A stretch of 64,000 nucleotides of DNA from an uncultured bacterium (GTDB lineage: Bacteria; Bipolaricaulota; Bipolaricaulia; UBA7950; UBA9294). Made by a program: the position numbers and the translations under genes. A model generated the notes under the pieces. It did not search any database and was not told the DNA's origin. It worked only from the letters and a program-made list of their open reading frames with translations. Each line of letters begins with the position of its first letter. The stretch's first letter is position 1. The stretch is from positions 1 through 64,000 of the forward strand of contig CAIOGO010000006.1 in assembly GCA_903857865.1 (NCBI GenBank), written 5' to 3'. Below are positions 38,369-46,716 of the stretch, in pieces.

Positions 38369-39052
38369 ATGGTGTACGGAAGAAAGCTGGTGACGCTTCT
38401 GGCGTTGGTGACGGTGATGTCCATCTCGGCGATGGCCGCCGTGGACTACATCGTCCCACTGACGAATCCCGATGGCGACGTGGCACTCTGGCTCTTGAAC
38501 AACACGACCGGCGCGACCGTGACGGGCCTGCAGATCGAGTTCGACCAAGCGGTGACCATCGTCACGAGCAACGCGATCGGTGGAAACCTTGTCCCGGCTC
38601 AGGGGACGACCGGCTCGGCGTTCACGTTTGTCGGCGAACTCGTGAGCCAGGGTACGCTGCCCCTTGAATGGCAGCCGGCCACCGCGAAGCCGACGTTCAT
38701 CATGTGGCTGTCGGGCGCGCGCGCCGTCGGCACGCCGTACTTCACGACGATTGAGAAACTCGGCTACCTCTTCGGTCAGGGCATCGTTTACGTGCGCCAG
38801 GCGAATCCCGCCGCGCTGAACGCAGCGTTCGCGCAGTTCTTCGCCGACAACGCCGCCTACTTCGTCCAGTTGTCGCAGTCTCTCGGCATGTCGCTCCAGG
38901 ACTCGCTCCTGCCGATCATCATGTCGGCCCCGGCCGAGGGCATCCAGAACTTCTTCAACACCGTCGTCGGCATGCTCGGTGTCACGGACCTGCAGAGCCT
39001 CGTCGGCGGCTCCGTGAACTTCGGTGCGCTCTTCGCGCTCCTCGGTCTATAG
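38369..39052 (+). CDS. Exported hypothetical protein
   Basis: The 227-residue product has a clear signal peptide (MVYGRKLVTLLALVTVMSISAMA). The mature N-terminal half (about 24-110) looks beta-rich, with LLNNTTGATVTGLQIEFD, similar to small Ig-like modules. The C-terminal half is predicted helical and Phe/Leu-rich. AAGGAGGG precedes the ATG, a good promoter lies upstream and a strong terminator follows, so it is a single-gene unit and possibly well expressed. No family was recognised. Confidence 0.65.
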   Translation: MVYGRKLVTLLALVTVMSISAMAAVDYIVPLTNPDGDVALWLLNNTTGATVTGLQIEFDQAVTIVTSNAIGGNLVPAQGTTGSAFTFVGELVSQGTLPLEWQPATAKPTFIMWLSGARAVGTPYFTTIEKLGYLFGQGIVYVRQANPAALNAAFAQFFADNAAYFVQLSQSLGMSLQDSLLPIIMSAPAEGIQNFFNTVVGMLGVTDLQSLVGGSVNFGALFALLGL

Positions 39053-39084
39053 ACGCTTCTTCTCTACCAACGAAACTCCGTTGC

Positions 39085-39114
39085 GGGAGGCCTCTCGGCC
39101 TCCCGATCTTTTTT
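39085..39114 (+). terminator. Rho-independent terminator
   Basis: Stem GGGAGGCC (39085-39092) pairs with GGCCTCCC (39097-39104) around a TCTC loop, followed by GATCTTTTTT. It lies 32 bases after the stop codon. Confidence 0.85.
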
Positions 39115-39117
39115 CTA

Positions 39118-39400
39118 GGGAGGACGCAGATTCCCGCTCGTTTCTTCCCACCGCGGGAAGACGCAGCCTCCCCGCGTTTCTTCACGGGAGGACGCAGATT
39201 CCCGCTCGGTTTTTTTCCCCACCGCGGGAAGACGCTCGGCTTTCCGCGTGTCACTCCCAAGCGGGAAGACGCAGCCTCCCGCACCTCTCTCTACGGAGGA
39301 CGCAGATTCCCGCTCATTTTTTCCACCGCGGGAAGACGCTCGGCTTTCCGCGTGTTATTCCCAAGCGGAAAGACGCAGACTCCCCCCGCTTTCTCTTTCC
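39118..39400 (+). repeat. Array of eight short GACGC-centred hairpin repeats
   Basis: Eight imperfect copies of 31-40 bp begin at about 39118, 39155, 39186, 39226, 39263, 39294, 39330 and 39366. Each has the core GGGARGACGC (the sixth and eighth copies begin CGGA) and a TTCCCGC or CTCCCGC arm that can pair with the 5' GCGGGA; several are followed by T-rich tracts (TTTTTTT after copy 3, TTTTTT after copy 6). Copies 3-5 and 6-8 form a higher-order duplication of about 107 bp. No gene lies here; the whole gap 39053-39438 holds only the terminator, this array and the hairpin at 39421. Confidence 0.75.
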
Positions 39401-39420
39401 CCGCAAGGGATCCCTCCGTC

Positions 39421-39449
39421 GCGCAGCCTGAGCCATGCTCAGGCTGCGC
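39421..39449. other. Perfect 13-bp inverted repeat
   Basis: GCGCAGCCTGAGC (39421-39433) and GCTCAGGCTGCGC (39437-39449) pair perfectly around CAT. It overlaps the last codons of the minus-strand DMT gene and could limit its 3' end; no T-tract follows on the minus strand. Confidence 0.6.
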
Positions 39450-40485
39450 CAGCGTGCGGGTGGCGATGGTGAGGGTCCGGCCGGTGCGAATGGGTATGGC
39501 GGAGCTCGGCGTGCCGGTGTTCATGCGCATGGGTCCCCTCGACGGCCACGTCGCCCGCGGGGTCGTGATCGTGATGAGCATCGTGAGTGTGGCGGTGCGC
39601 GTGGACGATGACCTCGTGAGCGTGCGAATGCTCGTGACGCTCGCGAGCGAGGAGCCAGGCGGCGGCGGCGACGAGGGGCACGGCGGCGTAGGCCGTCACC
39701 GCCGGGGGCTCGCGAAAGATCGCCAGAGACAGCCCGGCCGCGAGGAACGGCGCCGTGCCGAACAGAGCCCCCGTGCGGGCCGCGCCAAGCTTTCGCAGCG
39801 AGCGGACAAAGAGCGCGATGCTCGCCCCATAGCTTGCTGCGCCGAGGGCGAGCGCCGCCAGCGCGAGACCCAGCGACGGCAGACGACGTCCGAGTGCGAC
39901 GGCGAGGAGAAGCGAGAACGTGCCCGCCCCCAGCCCCTTGAGGATTACGATGGTCTTCGGATCCCGAAGAGAAACGTGACGAGTGAGGTTGTTGTCGAGG
40001 CCCCACATGGCACAAGCGCCGACGATCAAGAGACACCCCGGCGAGAACCCCCACCCACCTCGCGGGTCGAGCACCAGCAGGAGGCCACCGGCCGTGACGA
40101 GTCCAATCGCAAGCCACGTCGTGCGGCCCATCGCCTCGCGGAAGAGGGCAACCGCGATGCCGGCCGTAGCTGCGGTCTCGAGCATGAGCAGAAGCGAAGC
40201 GGTCGCCGCCGGCGTCGTTTCGAGTCCGAAGAGGAGCAGAAGGGGCGCCACGACTCCGCCAACGACGACGGCTCCGGCCAGCCACGGGGCGTCTCGCCGC
40301 TCAAGAGCCGCCTCTTGGCTCCGCCGCCCGAGTGCTGCCAGGACGCCGACGAGAACGCCCAGGCAGGAGCCCGCGCCGAGATAGAGCAGGCCGGCGAGCA
40401 CGACCGGGTCCACGTCAGCGAGGAAGAGCTTCGACAGAGGGACCGACAGGCCGAAGAGCACCGCGGCGATGAGCCCGTCGGTCAC
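39439..40485 (-). CDS. EamA/DMT-family transporter with long His-rich C-terminal tail
   Basis: The 348-residue protein has ten transmembrane segments in two EamA repeats (to about residue 280). The last 65 residues contain about 27 His in HxH and DHHDHD arrangements (HEHSHAHEVIVHAHRHTHD at the start). Such tails bind Ni, Zn or Co in other transporters, so a metal-linked export or import role is inferred. GTG 40485 has ACGGAGA upstream. It lies 40 bp after the molybdenum hydroxylase gene on the same strand and may be co-transcribed. Confidence 0.85.
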   Translation of the reverse strand: MTDGLIAAVLFGLSVPLSKLFLADVDPVVLAGLLYLGAGSCLGVLVGVLAALGRRSQEAALERRDAPWLAGAVVVGGVVAPLLLLFGLETTPAATASLLLMLETAATAGIAVALFREAMGRTTWLAIGLVTAGGLLLVLDPRGGWGFSPGCLLIVGACAMWGLDNNLTRHVSLRDPKTIVILKGLGAGTFSLLLAVALGRRLPSLGLALAALALGAASYGASIALFVRSLRKLGAARTGALFGTAPFLAAGLSLAIFREPPAVTAYAAVPLVAAAAWLLARERHEHSHAHEVIVHAHRHTHDAHHDHDPAGDVAVEGTHAHEHRHAELRHTHSHRPDPHHRHPHAGAA

Positions 40486-40525
40486 GCGAATCTCCGTGCG
40501 TGCCCAGAGCCGAAGCGCGTCGGCA

Positions 40526-42793
40526 TCACGGCTTCTCGCCTAGTAGGCTCTTGATTCGCGGTGGGTCGAGCGGGTACCGCGTCGGGTTCCGGCCGGTGGC
40601 GTGGGCCACGGCGCGGGCGACGGCGGCGTGGGCCGCCATGACGGGAACCTCGCCGATCCCCTTCATCCCAAATGGGCCAGCCGGGAAAAGCGCTTCGACG
40701 AAGTCGACGGCGGCAGCGAGAGGCACGTCGCGAATCGTCGGCAGCCGGTACGTGGTGAGACCGTTCACGATCAGTCGTCCGTCCTTCTCCTCGATCGTCT
40801 CCATGAGCGCGAAGCCGATGCCTTGGGCGACGCCACCTTCGACCTGACCGGAGGCCAGTACCCTGTTGAGGATGCGCCCGGAGTCGTGCACGGCGACGTA
40901 GTCGACGACGTGCGCCTCGCCGGTATCCACGTTGACCTCGACCTCCGCGATGTGCGTCGCATACGCGTAGACAGGGTACACGTCGCCAAGGCCCGTGGCC
41001 GGGTCCCAACTCACAGGCTCGGTCGACGCCCAGCCCTCGACCGCGGGATCAAAGTTCTCGAGCCAGAAGAAGCGTGCGATCTCGGGAAGGCGCTGCGCGA
41101 TCTCCCGCTTCGCGATGCGGTGCGCCTTCGCGACGCGCTCGATCCGCTCGCGCAGTCTGCCCGCGGCATCAAGCACGGCGAGCGCGCTCATCATCGTGCC
41201 GCGCGACGCCACCGTGGGTCCGCTGTCCGGCACGCGCGACGTGTCGACGGGCGACAAGTGGATGCGGTCGATCGGCACGCCCAATCCTTCGGCGGCGACT
41301 TGGAGGACGGCCGTCGTCAACCCCTGTCCGATCTCGACTGTGCCGATCGCGACGGCGATCGAGCCATCCGGCTCGAGCTTGATCGTCGCGCCCGCCTTGT
41401 CGAGGAAGGGCGCCTTGCCGCCGAGACCGACTCCGTAAAGGACGCAAGCGACTCCCACGCCGCGCTTCGTTTCGCGGGACGCGCGGTTGTACGTCGCCGC
41501 GCGTTCGAGACGCGCCGTCCAGTCGGCGAGTTCGGCGGCGCGGTCGAGCGTCTCGGCGATGCCGACGCTGTCCCGCACCAGGTGGTCGGTCGACGTACGG
41601 TCGCCGGAGTGGAGCACGTTCCGTCGCCGGATCTCCACGCGATCGATGCCCAGGCGCTCCGCGACGAGGTCAATCTGCGACTCGTGCGGAAAGATGACCT
41701 GGGGGCTGCCGAATCCGCGAAACGCTCCGTTCGGGACGGTGTTCGTCGCCACCGAGCGAGCCACCACACGCACGTTGGGCACGCGGTACGGGCCAGCGGC
41801 GGTGACGAGGCTGCGCCAGAGGACGGCCGATGACAGCGTCTGGTACGCGCCTGCGTTCAGGACAATGTCCACGTCAATCGCCAGAAGAGTGCCGTCGGCG
41901 CGCGCCGCCGTGCGATAGAAGACGCGCGACGGATGTCGCTTGCTCGTGGTGAGGACGTCCTCCTCCCGATCGAGCACGAGCTTGACCGGCCGCCGTGTCG
42001 CCGAGGAGAGAAGCGCGGCCAGGGAACCGAGGAGCGACGGCACGTCCTCCTTGCCGCCGAACGCGCCGCCGGTTGCGGCCGCCACGACGCGCACCTTGGC
42101 GAGGGGCAGCCCGAGCACCTTGGCCACCGCGTTTTGCACGTAGAACGGGCACTGCATCGAGCCGTAGATCGCGATGGCTCCGAGCCCGTCGGGGACAGCG
42201 ATCATCCCCTGCGTTTCGAGGTAGGCGTGCTCCTGATATCCCGTCTCGTAGGTCCCTTCGACGACGACGTCCGCCACGGCGAACGTGCCGTCGACATCGC
42301 CCTTCACCAACACCATGCGGTTGAACAGGTTGCCGCCCTCGGCGGCCGAGGGAACCGCGACCTGCGGCGCGTCGGGTTCCAGAGCCGCGAGGGGACTCGC
42401 CACAAACGGAAGAGGCTCGTAGTCCACCCGCACGGCATCCACTGCGGCGCGGGCCGCGCGCCGCGTCTCCGCGGCCACGAGAGCCACCGGCTCCCCAATG
42501 TAGCGGACCACGTCGGCGGCAAGCGCCGGCTGATCGTCAACGATGACGTGGACGATGTTCTCGCCCGGCACATCGGCCGCCGTGAGGACGACGACCACGC
42601 CGGGCATGCTGCGGGCGGCTTCGGCGTGAATGCCGAGGATGCGCGCATGCGGATGGGGGCTGCGAACGACGGCCGCGTGGAGCATGCCGGGGAAGGCGAG
42701 GTCGTCGACGAACCTCGCCTCGCCCCGGACCTTGTCCACCGCATCGGGCCGAGCGATCGCGGTGCCGATGAGCGTCGCCGGCGCTTCGTTCAC
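40526..42793 (-). CDS. Xanthine dehydrogenase-family molybdopterin-binding subunit
   Basis: The 755-residue large subunit of a molybdenum hydroxylase has the a/b hammerhead domain (about 15-125: GEARFVDDLAFPGMLHAAVVRSPHPHA). The MoCo-binding domain has GGAFGGKE, PNGAFRGFGSPQ, GTVEIGQGLTT and the catalytic Glu loop GMKGIGEVPV. FAD and iron-sulfur subunits are not adjacent, as for E. coli XdhD-type proteins. GTG 42793 overlaps the preceding stop as TAGTG and follows GGGAGG. Context with YgeW-like transcarbamylases, carbamate kinase and HyuA points to purine or heterocycle hydroxylation. Confidence 0.88.
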   Translation of the reverse strand: MNEAPATLIGTAIARPDAVDKVRGEARFVDDLAFPGMLHAAVVRSPHPHARILGIHAEAARSMPGVVVVLTAADVPGENIVHVIVDDQPALAADVVRYIGEPVALVAAETRRAARAAVDAVRVDYEPLPFVASPLAALEPDAPQVAVPSAAEGGNLFNRMVLVKGDVDGTFAVADVVVEGTYETGYQEHAYLETQGMIAVPDGLGAIAIYGSMQCPFYVQNAVAKVLGLPLAKVRVVAAATGGAFGGKEDVPSLLGSLAALLSSATRRPVKLVLDREEDVLTTSKRHPSRVFYRTAARADGTLLAIDVDIVLNAGAYQTLSSAVLWRSLVTAAGPYRVPNVRVVARSVATNTVPNGAFRGFGSPQVIFPHESQIDLVAERLGIDRVEIRRRNVLHSGDRTSTDHLVRDSVGIAETLDRAAELADWTARLERAATYNRASRETKRGVGVACVLYGVGLGGKAPFLDKAGATIKLEPDGSIAVAIGTVEIGQGLTTAVLQVAAEGLGVPIDRIHLSPVDTSRVPDSGPTVASRGTMMSALAVLDAAGRLRERIERVAKAHRIAKREIAQRLPEIARFFWLENFDPAVEGWASTEPVSWDPATGLGDVYPVYAYATHIAEVEVNVDTGEAHVVDYVAVHDSGRILNRVLASGQVEGGVAQGIGFALMETIEEKDGRLIVNGLTTYRLPTIRDVPLAAAVDFVEALFPAGPFGMKGIGEVPVMAAHAAVARAVAHATGRNPTRYPLDPPRIKSLLGEKP

Positions 42794-43818
42794 TACAGAC
42801 GGCCTCCCATCGTCAAAGTAAGGACTGCTTTCTGTGTGTGCAGCCGGTTCTCGGCCTGATCGAGAATCCACGACAGCTTGTTGTCGCACACCTCGGGATC
42901 CGCCTCGTTGCCGCGGTCGACGGGCATGCACTGGAGCAGATGCCCCGGCGCGCCGAGCTTCTTCTGGCGCTCCGTCGAGTACTTCCACCCCGCGTACTTC
43001 TTCGCGATCTCCGCCTCTTTCTCTTTCCCGTTCTGATAGCGGCCCATGGTGAACCAGTTGCGCGGGAAGACGACAGTCGCTCCGTCGAGAGAGCGATCGA
43101 GATCGTGCGAGATCTCGAACGACCCGCCGGACGCCGCAGCGAGGTCGCGGCACTGCTTTGTCACGTTCGGGTCGAAGTCGTACTCGGGTGGATTCGCTAC
43201 GACCACATCCATCCCGTACATCGCCGAGATGAGCGCCGTGCCCTGCACCGAGCACAGGCCGCGGATCCACGGGGACCAGGCCCACATGATGACGATCTTC
43301 TTCCCCTTGACGCTCCCATCGAGCTTCTCGTGCATCGTGTAGATGTCGGTCAACGACTGACAGGGGTGGTTGATGTCCGACGCCATGTTGATGATCGGCA
43401 CGCGGCAGTGCTCGGCGAACTTCTGCATCACCTGATCGCCTTGGCCGTAGTACTGGACCGCGTCGTCGAGCAGGCGGATGCCAATCCCGTCGCAGTAGCG
43501 ATCCATCGCCTCGGCCGTGTCCTTGACGGTCTCCCCCGCGCCGGGCTTGTCTTCGAGCGACAGGCGCATCGTCTGCGGATTGATGAATTGCGAGTGCCCG
43601 CCGAGTTGCGTCATCGCCGTCTCGAACGACATCCGTGTGCGCGTCGAGCCGGCGAAGAACATCATCGCGAACGTCTTGTACTCGAGGTACGGATGCGGAT
43701 TGCGACTGTAGTACGCACCCTTCAACTGGTCGGTGACCTTCATCGCGATGTCGTACTCTTCCTTCGTCCAGTCGACTTCGCTGATGAGGTCGCGGCCGGC
43801 AAGATCGAACCAGCTCAT
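42793..43818 (-). CDS. YgeW-like knotted carbamoyltransferase, divergent paralogue
   Basis: The 341-residue protein belongs to the aspartate/ornithine carbamoyltransferase superfamily. The carbamoyl-phosphate loop is FAGSTRTRMSF and the second motif is HPCQSLTD. The segment GMDVVVANPPEYDFDPNV and the FPRNW motif align with YgeW. The normal HCLP motif that binds the second substrate reads QCMPVDRGNEAD, so the substrate probably differs from its neighbour. AAAGGAGG precedes ATG 43818. It follows the second paralogue by 61 bp; the pair may act on different substrates or form a hetero-oligomer (inference). Confidence 0.85.
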   Translation of the reverse strand: MSWFDLAGRDLISEVDWTKEEYDIAMKVTDQLKGAYYSRNPHPYLEYKTFAMMFFAGSTRTRMSFETAMTQLGGHSQFINPQTMRLSLEDKPGAGETVKDTAEAMDRYCDGIGIRLLDDAVQYYGQGDQVMQKFAEHCRVPIINMASDINHPCQSLTDIYTMHEKLDGSVKGKKIVIMWAWSPWIRGLCSVQGTALISAMYGMDVVVANPPEYDFDPNVTKQCRDLAAASGGSFEISHDLDRSLDGATVVFPRNWFTMGRYQNGKEKEAEIAKKYAGWKYSTERQKKLGAPGHLLQCMPVDRGNEADPEVCDNKLSWILDQAENRLHTQKAVLTLTMGGRL

Positions 43819-43879
43819 GAAACCTCCTTTGCCGGGGACGCAACCGCAGGGGCAGCCTCTGCGGTTGCGCCGGTCCTCC

Positions 43880-44917
43880 CTAGCCCATGAGGAGGGCCAT
43901 CATGCCCTTCTGGCCGTGCAGACGATTGGCCGCCTGCTCGACGATGACCGAGTTCGGGCCATCGATGACCTCGTCGGTGACCTCCATGTCGCGGTCGGCG
44001 GGCAAGCAGTGCATGTAGATCGCGTTGTTGGTCAGCGCCATCTTGTCGCTCGTCGTGATCCAGTGCTTGTTCGCCTCGAACGCTGCCTTCGCCTTGTCCG
44101 GATCCATCGCCGTCTTGCCGTCCGTCGGCTGCACGGTCCACGCCTTCGGGTAGACGACGTCGGCGCCCTTGAACGCCTGGTCCATGTCATTCACGATGCG
44201 GAACCCGCCGCCATGCCTCTTGGCGAGGTCCTTCGACGCCTGGAGGACCTTCGGGTCAAGATCGAAGCCCTTCGGGTGGGCGAGCGTCACATCCATCCCC
44301 ATCATCGACGCAGCGATGATGCAGCTCTGCGGCACCGCCAGCGGCTTCTCCACCGAGCCCGAGTACGCCCAGCTCATGACAAACTTCTTCCCCTGCAGGT
44401 CGTGACCCAGCTTCTCCTGCATGGTCATCACGTCGGCGAGGTCCTGGCACGGGTGGTACATGTCATCTTCCATGTTGATGACCGGCACCTTCGACCAGTG
44501 CGCAAACTCGCGGACGATCTGGTTCCCCTTGCCATACTTCCAGTCGGTGTACTTGCCGTAGATGCGGATGGCGATCGCGTCGCCCATCTCCGCGAGGACG
44601 CGGGCCACGTCGCTGATGCGTTCCGTCGAGTACGCCTTCTCGTCGCCCTTCAGAGCCGGAGTGTAGACGGCGCCGGGCTGCAGGAAGTGGGCGTGTCCGC
44701 CGAGCTGCGTCATCGCCGTCTCGAACGAATTTCGGGTGCGGAGCGACGTGTTGTAGAACATCATGTGCAGCGTCTGCCCGTCGAGGATCTTGTGCGGCTC
44801 GCGGCGAATAAACTTCCGCTTCAAGTCGTGGGCCGTGTCGAGCATGGCCTCCATTTCGTCGCGGCTGAACTCGAGCCAGGTGATGAAGTCCCGTCCTCTC
44901 AGTGTTGTGTTGGACAT
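43880..44917 (-). CDS. ygeW: YgeW-like knotted carbamoyltransferase
   Basis: The 345-residue protein has the carbamoyl-phosphate loop YNTSLRTRNSF (Leu replacing Thr of STRTR), HPCQDLAD and HCLPADRDMEV. The segment MSWAYSGSVEKPLAVPQ followed by GMDVTLAHPKGFDLDP is close to E. coli YgeW, an unassigned transcarbamylase whose gene lies in the anaerobic purine-degradation region. The expected reverse reaction would give carbamoyl phosphate, which the adjacent carbamate kinase turns into ATP. GAGGAGG precedes ATG 44917. Confidence 0.88.
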   Translation of the reverse strand: MSNTTLRGRDFITWLEFSRDEMEAMLDTAHDLKRKFIRREPHKILDGQTLHMMFYNTSLRTRNSFETAMTQLGGHAHFLQPGAVYTPALKGDEKAYSTERISDVARVLAEMGDAIAIRIYGKYTDWKYGKGNQIVREFAHWSKVPVINMEDDMYHPCQDLADVMTMQEKLGHDLQGKKFVMSWAYSGSVEKPLAVPQSCIIAASMMGMDVTLAHPKGFDLDPKVLQASKDLAKRHGGGFRIVNDMDQAFKGADVVYPKAWTVQPTDGKTAMDPDKAKAAFEANKHWITTSDKMALTNNAIYMHCLPADRDMEVTDEVIDGPNSVIVEQAANRLHGQKGMMALLMG

Positions 44918-44934
44918 CTTCCTCCTCGGTCTTT

Positions 44935-45891
44935 CTACTCCCGTGTGATCGTGGTGCCCGCTCTTCCGTCGAGCGCATCCGTCGCCTTGTCGAGCGACGT
45001 GATGATCGCCCTCTCTCCACCCGACTCGATGAAGCGAATGGCGGCACGAACCTTCGGCTCCATCGACCCCTTCGCAAAGTGCCCCTCGGCGTGGTACTTC
45101 TTCGCCTCGGCCACGGTGATGTGGGTCAGGCCTTTCTCCTGCGGCGTCTTGTAGTGGAGCTTCACCTGGCTGATATCGGTGAGGATCACGAAGATCGACG
45201 CGCCGACGTCGACGGCCAGCCGCTCCCCGGCCAGATCCTTGTCGATGACGGCATCGACGCCCCGCAATTCTCCGTTCTCGCGAAGGACGGGAATGCCGCC
45301 TCCGCCGGAGGCAATGACGATCGAACGCGCCGCGACCAACTGGCGGATCGCCTCCTTCTCGAAGATCTCGACCGGGTCGGGTGACGCGACCACGCGGCGC
45401 CAGCCGCGGCCCGCGTCTTCCTTCACGTCGTAGCCCTTCTCCGTCTTCAGCCGCTGGGCCTCTTCCGCGCTGTAGAACGGGCCGACCGGCTTCGTCGGAT
45501 GAGTGAAGGCTTCGTCCTTCGCATCGACGACGACCTGCGTCACGATCGTGGCCACCGGAATGTCGCCCCTCCCCTTCTTTGCAAGGAGGTTCGTCAAGGT
45601 CTGCTGGATCATGTAGCCGATGAGCCCCTGACTCTCGGCACCACAGACGTAGAGCGGCATCGGCGCCGCCACGTCCTTGCCGACCTCGTTCTGCAAGAGG
45701 ATGTTCCCCACCTGCGGCCCGTTGCCGTGAGTCACCACGACCTTGTACTTGCCCGACTCCACCATGTGCACCAGCTGCTCGCAGGTCACATGGACGTTCT
45801 TCATCTGCTCCTCGAACGTCCCGCGTTGGCCTGGCTGCAGAATCGCATTCCCGCCCAGCGCTACGACGACGAGCTTCTTCTCGACGGCCAT
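44935..45891 (-). CDS. arcC: Carbamate kinase
   Basis: The enzyme converts carbamoyl phosphate and ADP to ATP, ammonia and CO2 in catabolism. The 318-residue amino-acid-kinase-fold protein has VVALGGNAI, VVTHGNGPQVGN, VVASPDPVEI, IASGGGGIPV, VIDKDLAGERLA and GSMEPKVRAAIRF. ATG 45891 follows GGAAAGGTG. It lies 18 bp upstream of the ygeW-like gene, so substrate-level phosphorylation is coupled to the transcarbamylases, as for yqeA near ygeW in E. coli. Confidence 0.95.
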   Translation of the reverse strand: MAVEKKLVVVALGGNAILQPGQRGTFEEQMKNVHVTCEQLVHMVESGKYKVVVTHGNGPQVGNILLQNEVGKDVAAPMPLYVCGAESQGLIGYMIQQTLTNLLAKKGRGDIPVATIVTQVVVDAKDEAFTHPTKPVGPFYSAEEAQRLKTEKGYDVKEDAGRGWRRVVASPDPVEIFEKEAIRQLVAARSIVIASGGGGIPVLRENGELRGVDAVIDKDLAGERLAVDVGASIFVILTDISQVKLHYKTPQEKGLTHITVAEAKKYHAEGHFAKGSMEPKVRAAIRFIESGGERAIITSLDKATDALDGRAGTTITRE

Positions 45892-45940
45892 CCCATCACC
45901 TTTCCTGGATTCAACGTCGGACCGCCTCGACGGCGGCCCG

Positions 45941-46654
45941 CTAGGCTTCCCAGATCTCGCGCATGCGAGTCCAATGCTCGACCATCTTCGAGCGCGCCGT
46001 GGCCCCATCTTCCTCCTCCACCGCGTCGAGGATCTGACGATGGAGATCGACAACGTGCTGGAGATCGTTCACGTTCTTCAGGTAGTAGTGCCGCGTGAAT
46101 TCTCGGTACACCTTCTGATCCATCGTGTCGATGAGAGGCGCGAGCGCCGACGACACGAGCGGATTGCCGGCTGCGTCCGCCAGCGCGCGATGGAACGCTT
46201 TGTCGGCCTGGAAGTACTCCTCGAAGTCGTTCTTCGCGGCGAACTTCCCCATCCGCTTGAGCGCCTCCTTCAGCTTCGTCACGGATGTTTTGGCCTTGGC
46301 TGCCTTCACCGCCGCCAGCTCGGCGACCGCCGGCTCGAGCGCCTCGCGCGCCTCCATGACCTCGAGGCACCCGGCCTCGCTCTCGATCAGCCCAACGGCA
46401 TTTCGTTCGTCCAGCGGAGACGGCGCTCGCAGGACGTAGTTGCCGCTTCCCGGCCTCGACTCGATGATGGCCATCGCTTGGAGTGCCGACAGCGCCTCGC
46501 GAATCGACGGCCGACTCACGCCCATCTGCTCGGCGAGCTCGAATTCGGACGGAAGTCGTCCACCCACAGGGAAGTCGCCGCGCTGAATGGCCTCGACGAC
46601 TTGCTCCGCGGCAATCGCCGAAACCTTGCGCGGCCTCACCCTTTCAAACGGCAT
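45941..46654 (-). CDS. FadR-subfamily GntR transcription regulator
   Basis: The 237-residue regulator has an N-terminal winged helix (about 8-75: RLPSEFELAEQMGVSRPSIREAL) and a helical FCD ligand domain (about 95-225) whose metal-binding pattern Asp/His (DKAFHRALADAAGN, DLHRQILDA) is kept. It is the second gene of the minus-strand catabolic unit, after hyuA, with its own promoter. An 18-bp sequence over this promoter recurs at the hyuA/PLP-enzyme promoter and is the likely operator, so it probably controls itself and the pathway genes. The ligand is unknown. AGGAG precedes ATG 46654. Confidence 0.92.
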   Translation of the reverse strand: MPFERVRPRKVSAIAAEQVVEAIQRGDFPVGGRLPSEFELAEQMGVSRPSIREALSALQAMAIIESRPGSGNYVLRAPSPLDERNAVGLIESEAGCLEVMEAREALEPAVAELAAVKAAKAKTSVTKLKEALKRMGKFAAKNDFEEYFQADKAFHRALADAAGNPLVSSALAPLIDTMDQKVYREFTRHYYLKNVNDLQHVVDLHRQILDAVEEEDGATARSKMVEHWTRMREIWEA

Positions 46655-46677
46655 GGATCTCTCCTCTCGCTCAAGCA

Positions 46678-46716
46678 GTCTGACAGCATGATAGCTTGAC
46701 GGTTTCTAGCGAGCAA
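46678..46716 (-). promoter_or_regulatory. fadR-arcC-ygeW promoter with predicted operator
   Basis: The minus strand has TTGCTC (46716-46711), a 17-base spacer and TATCAT (46693-46688). GTCTGACAGCATGATAGC (plus strand, 46678-46695) overlaps the -10 and start and matches 16 of 18 bases at 48147-48164. It contains the short palindrome TGTCAGACA-like core typical of FCD-type operators. Confidence 0.65.

Noticed and set aside
39118-39400. CRISPR array
   Set aside because: Units are 31-40 bp with no unique spacers of constant length, and no cas gene is nearby.
39024-39431. Frames through the GACGC hairpin array
   Set aside because: Repeat-driven Pro/Arg/Ser-rich frames without start signals; the array is better read as noncoding repeats.
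42794-43843. N-terminal extension of the molybdenum hydroxylase frame across the transcarbamylase
   Set aside because: The extension is out-of-frame translation of the transcarbamylase gene; the hydroxylase starts at GTG 42793.
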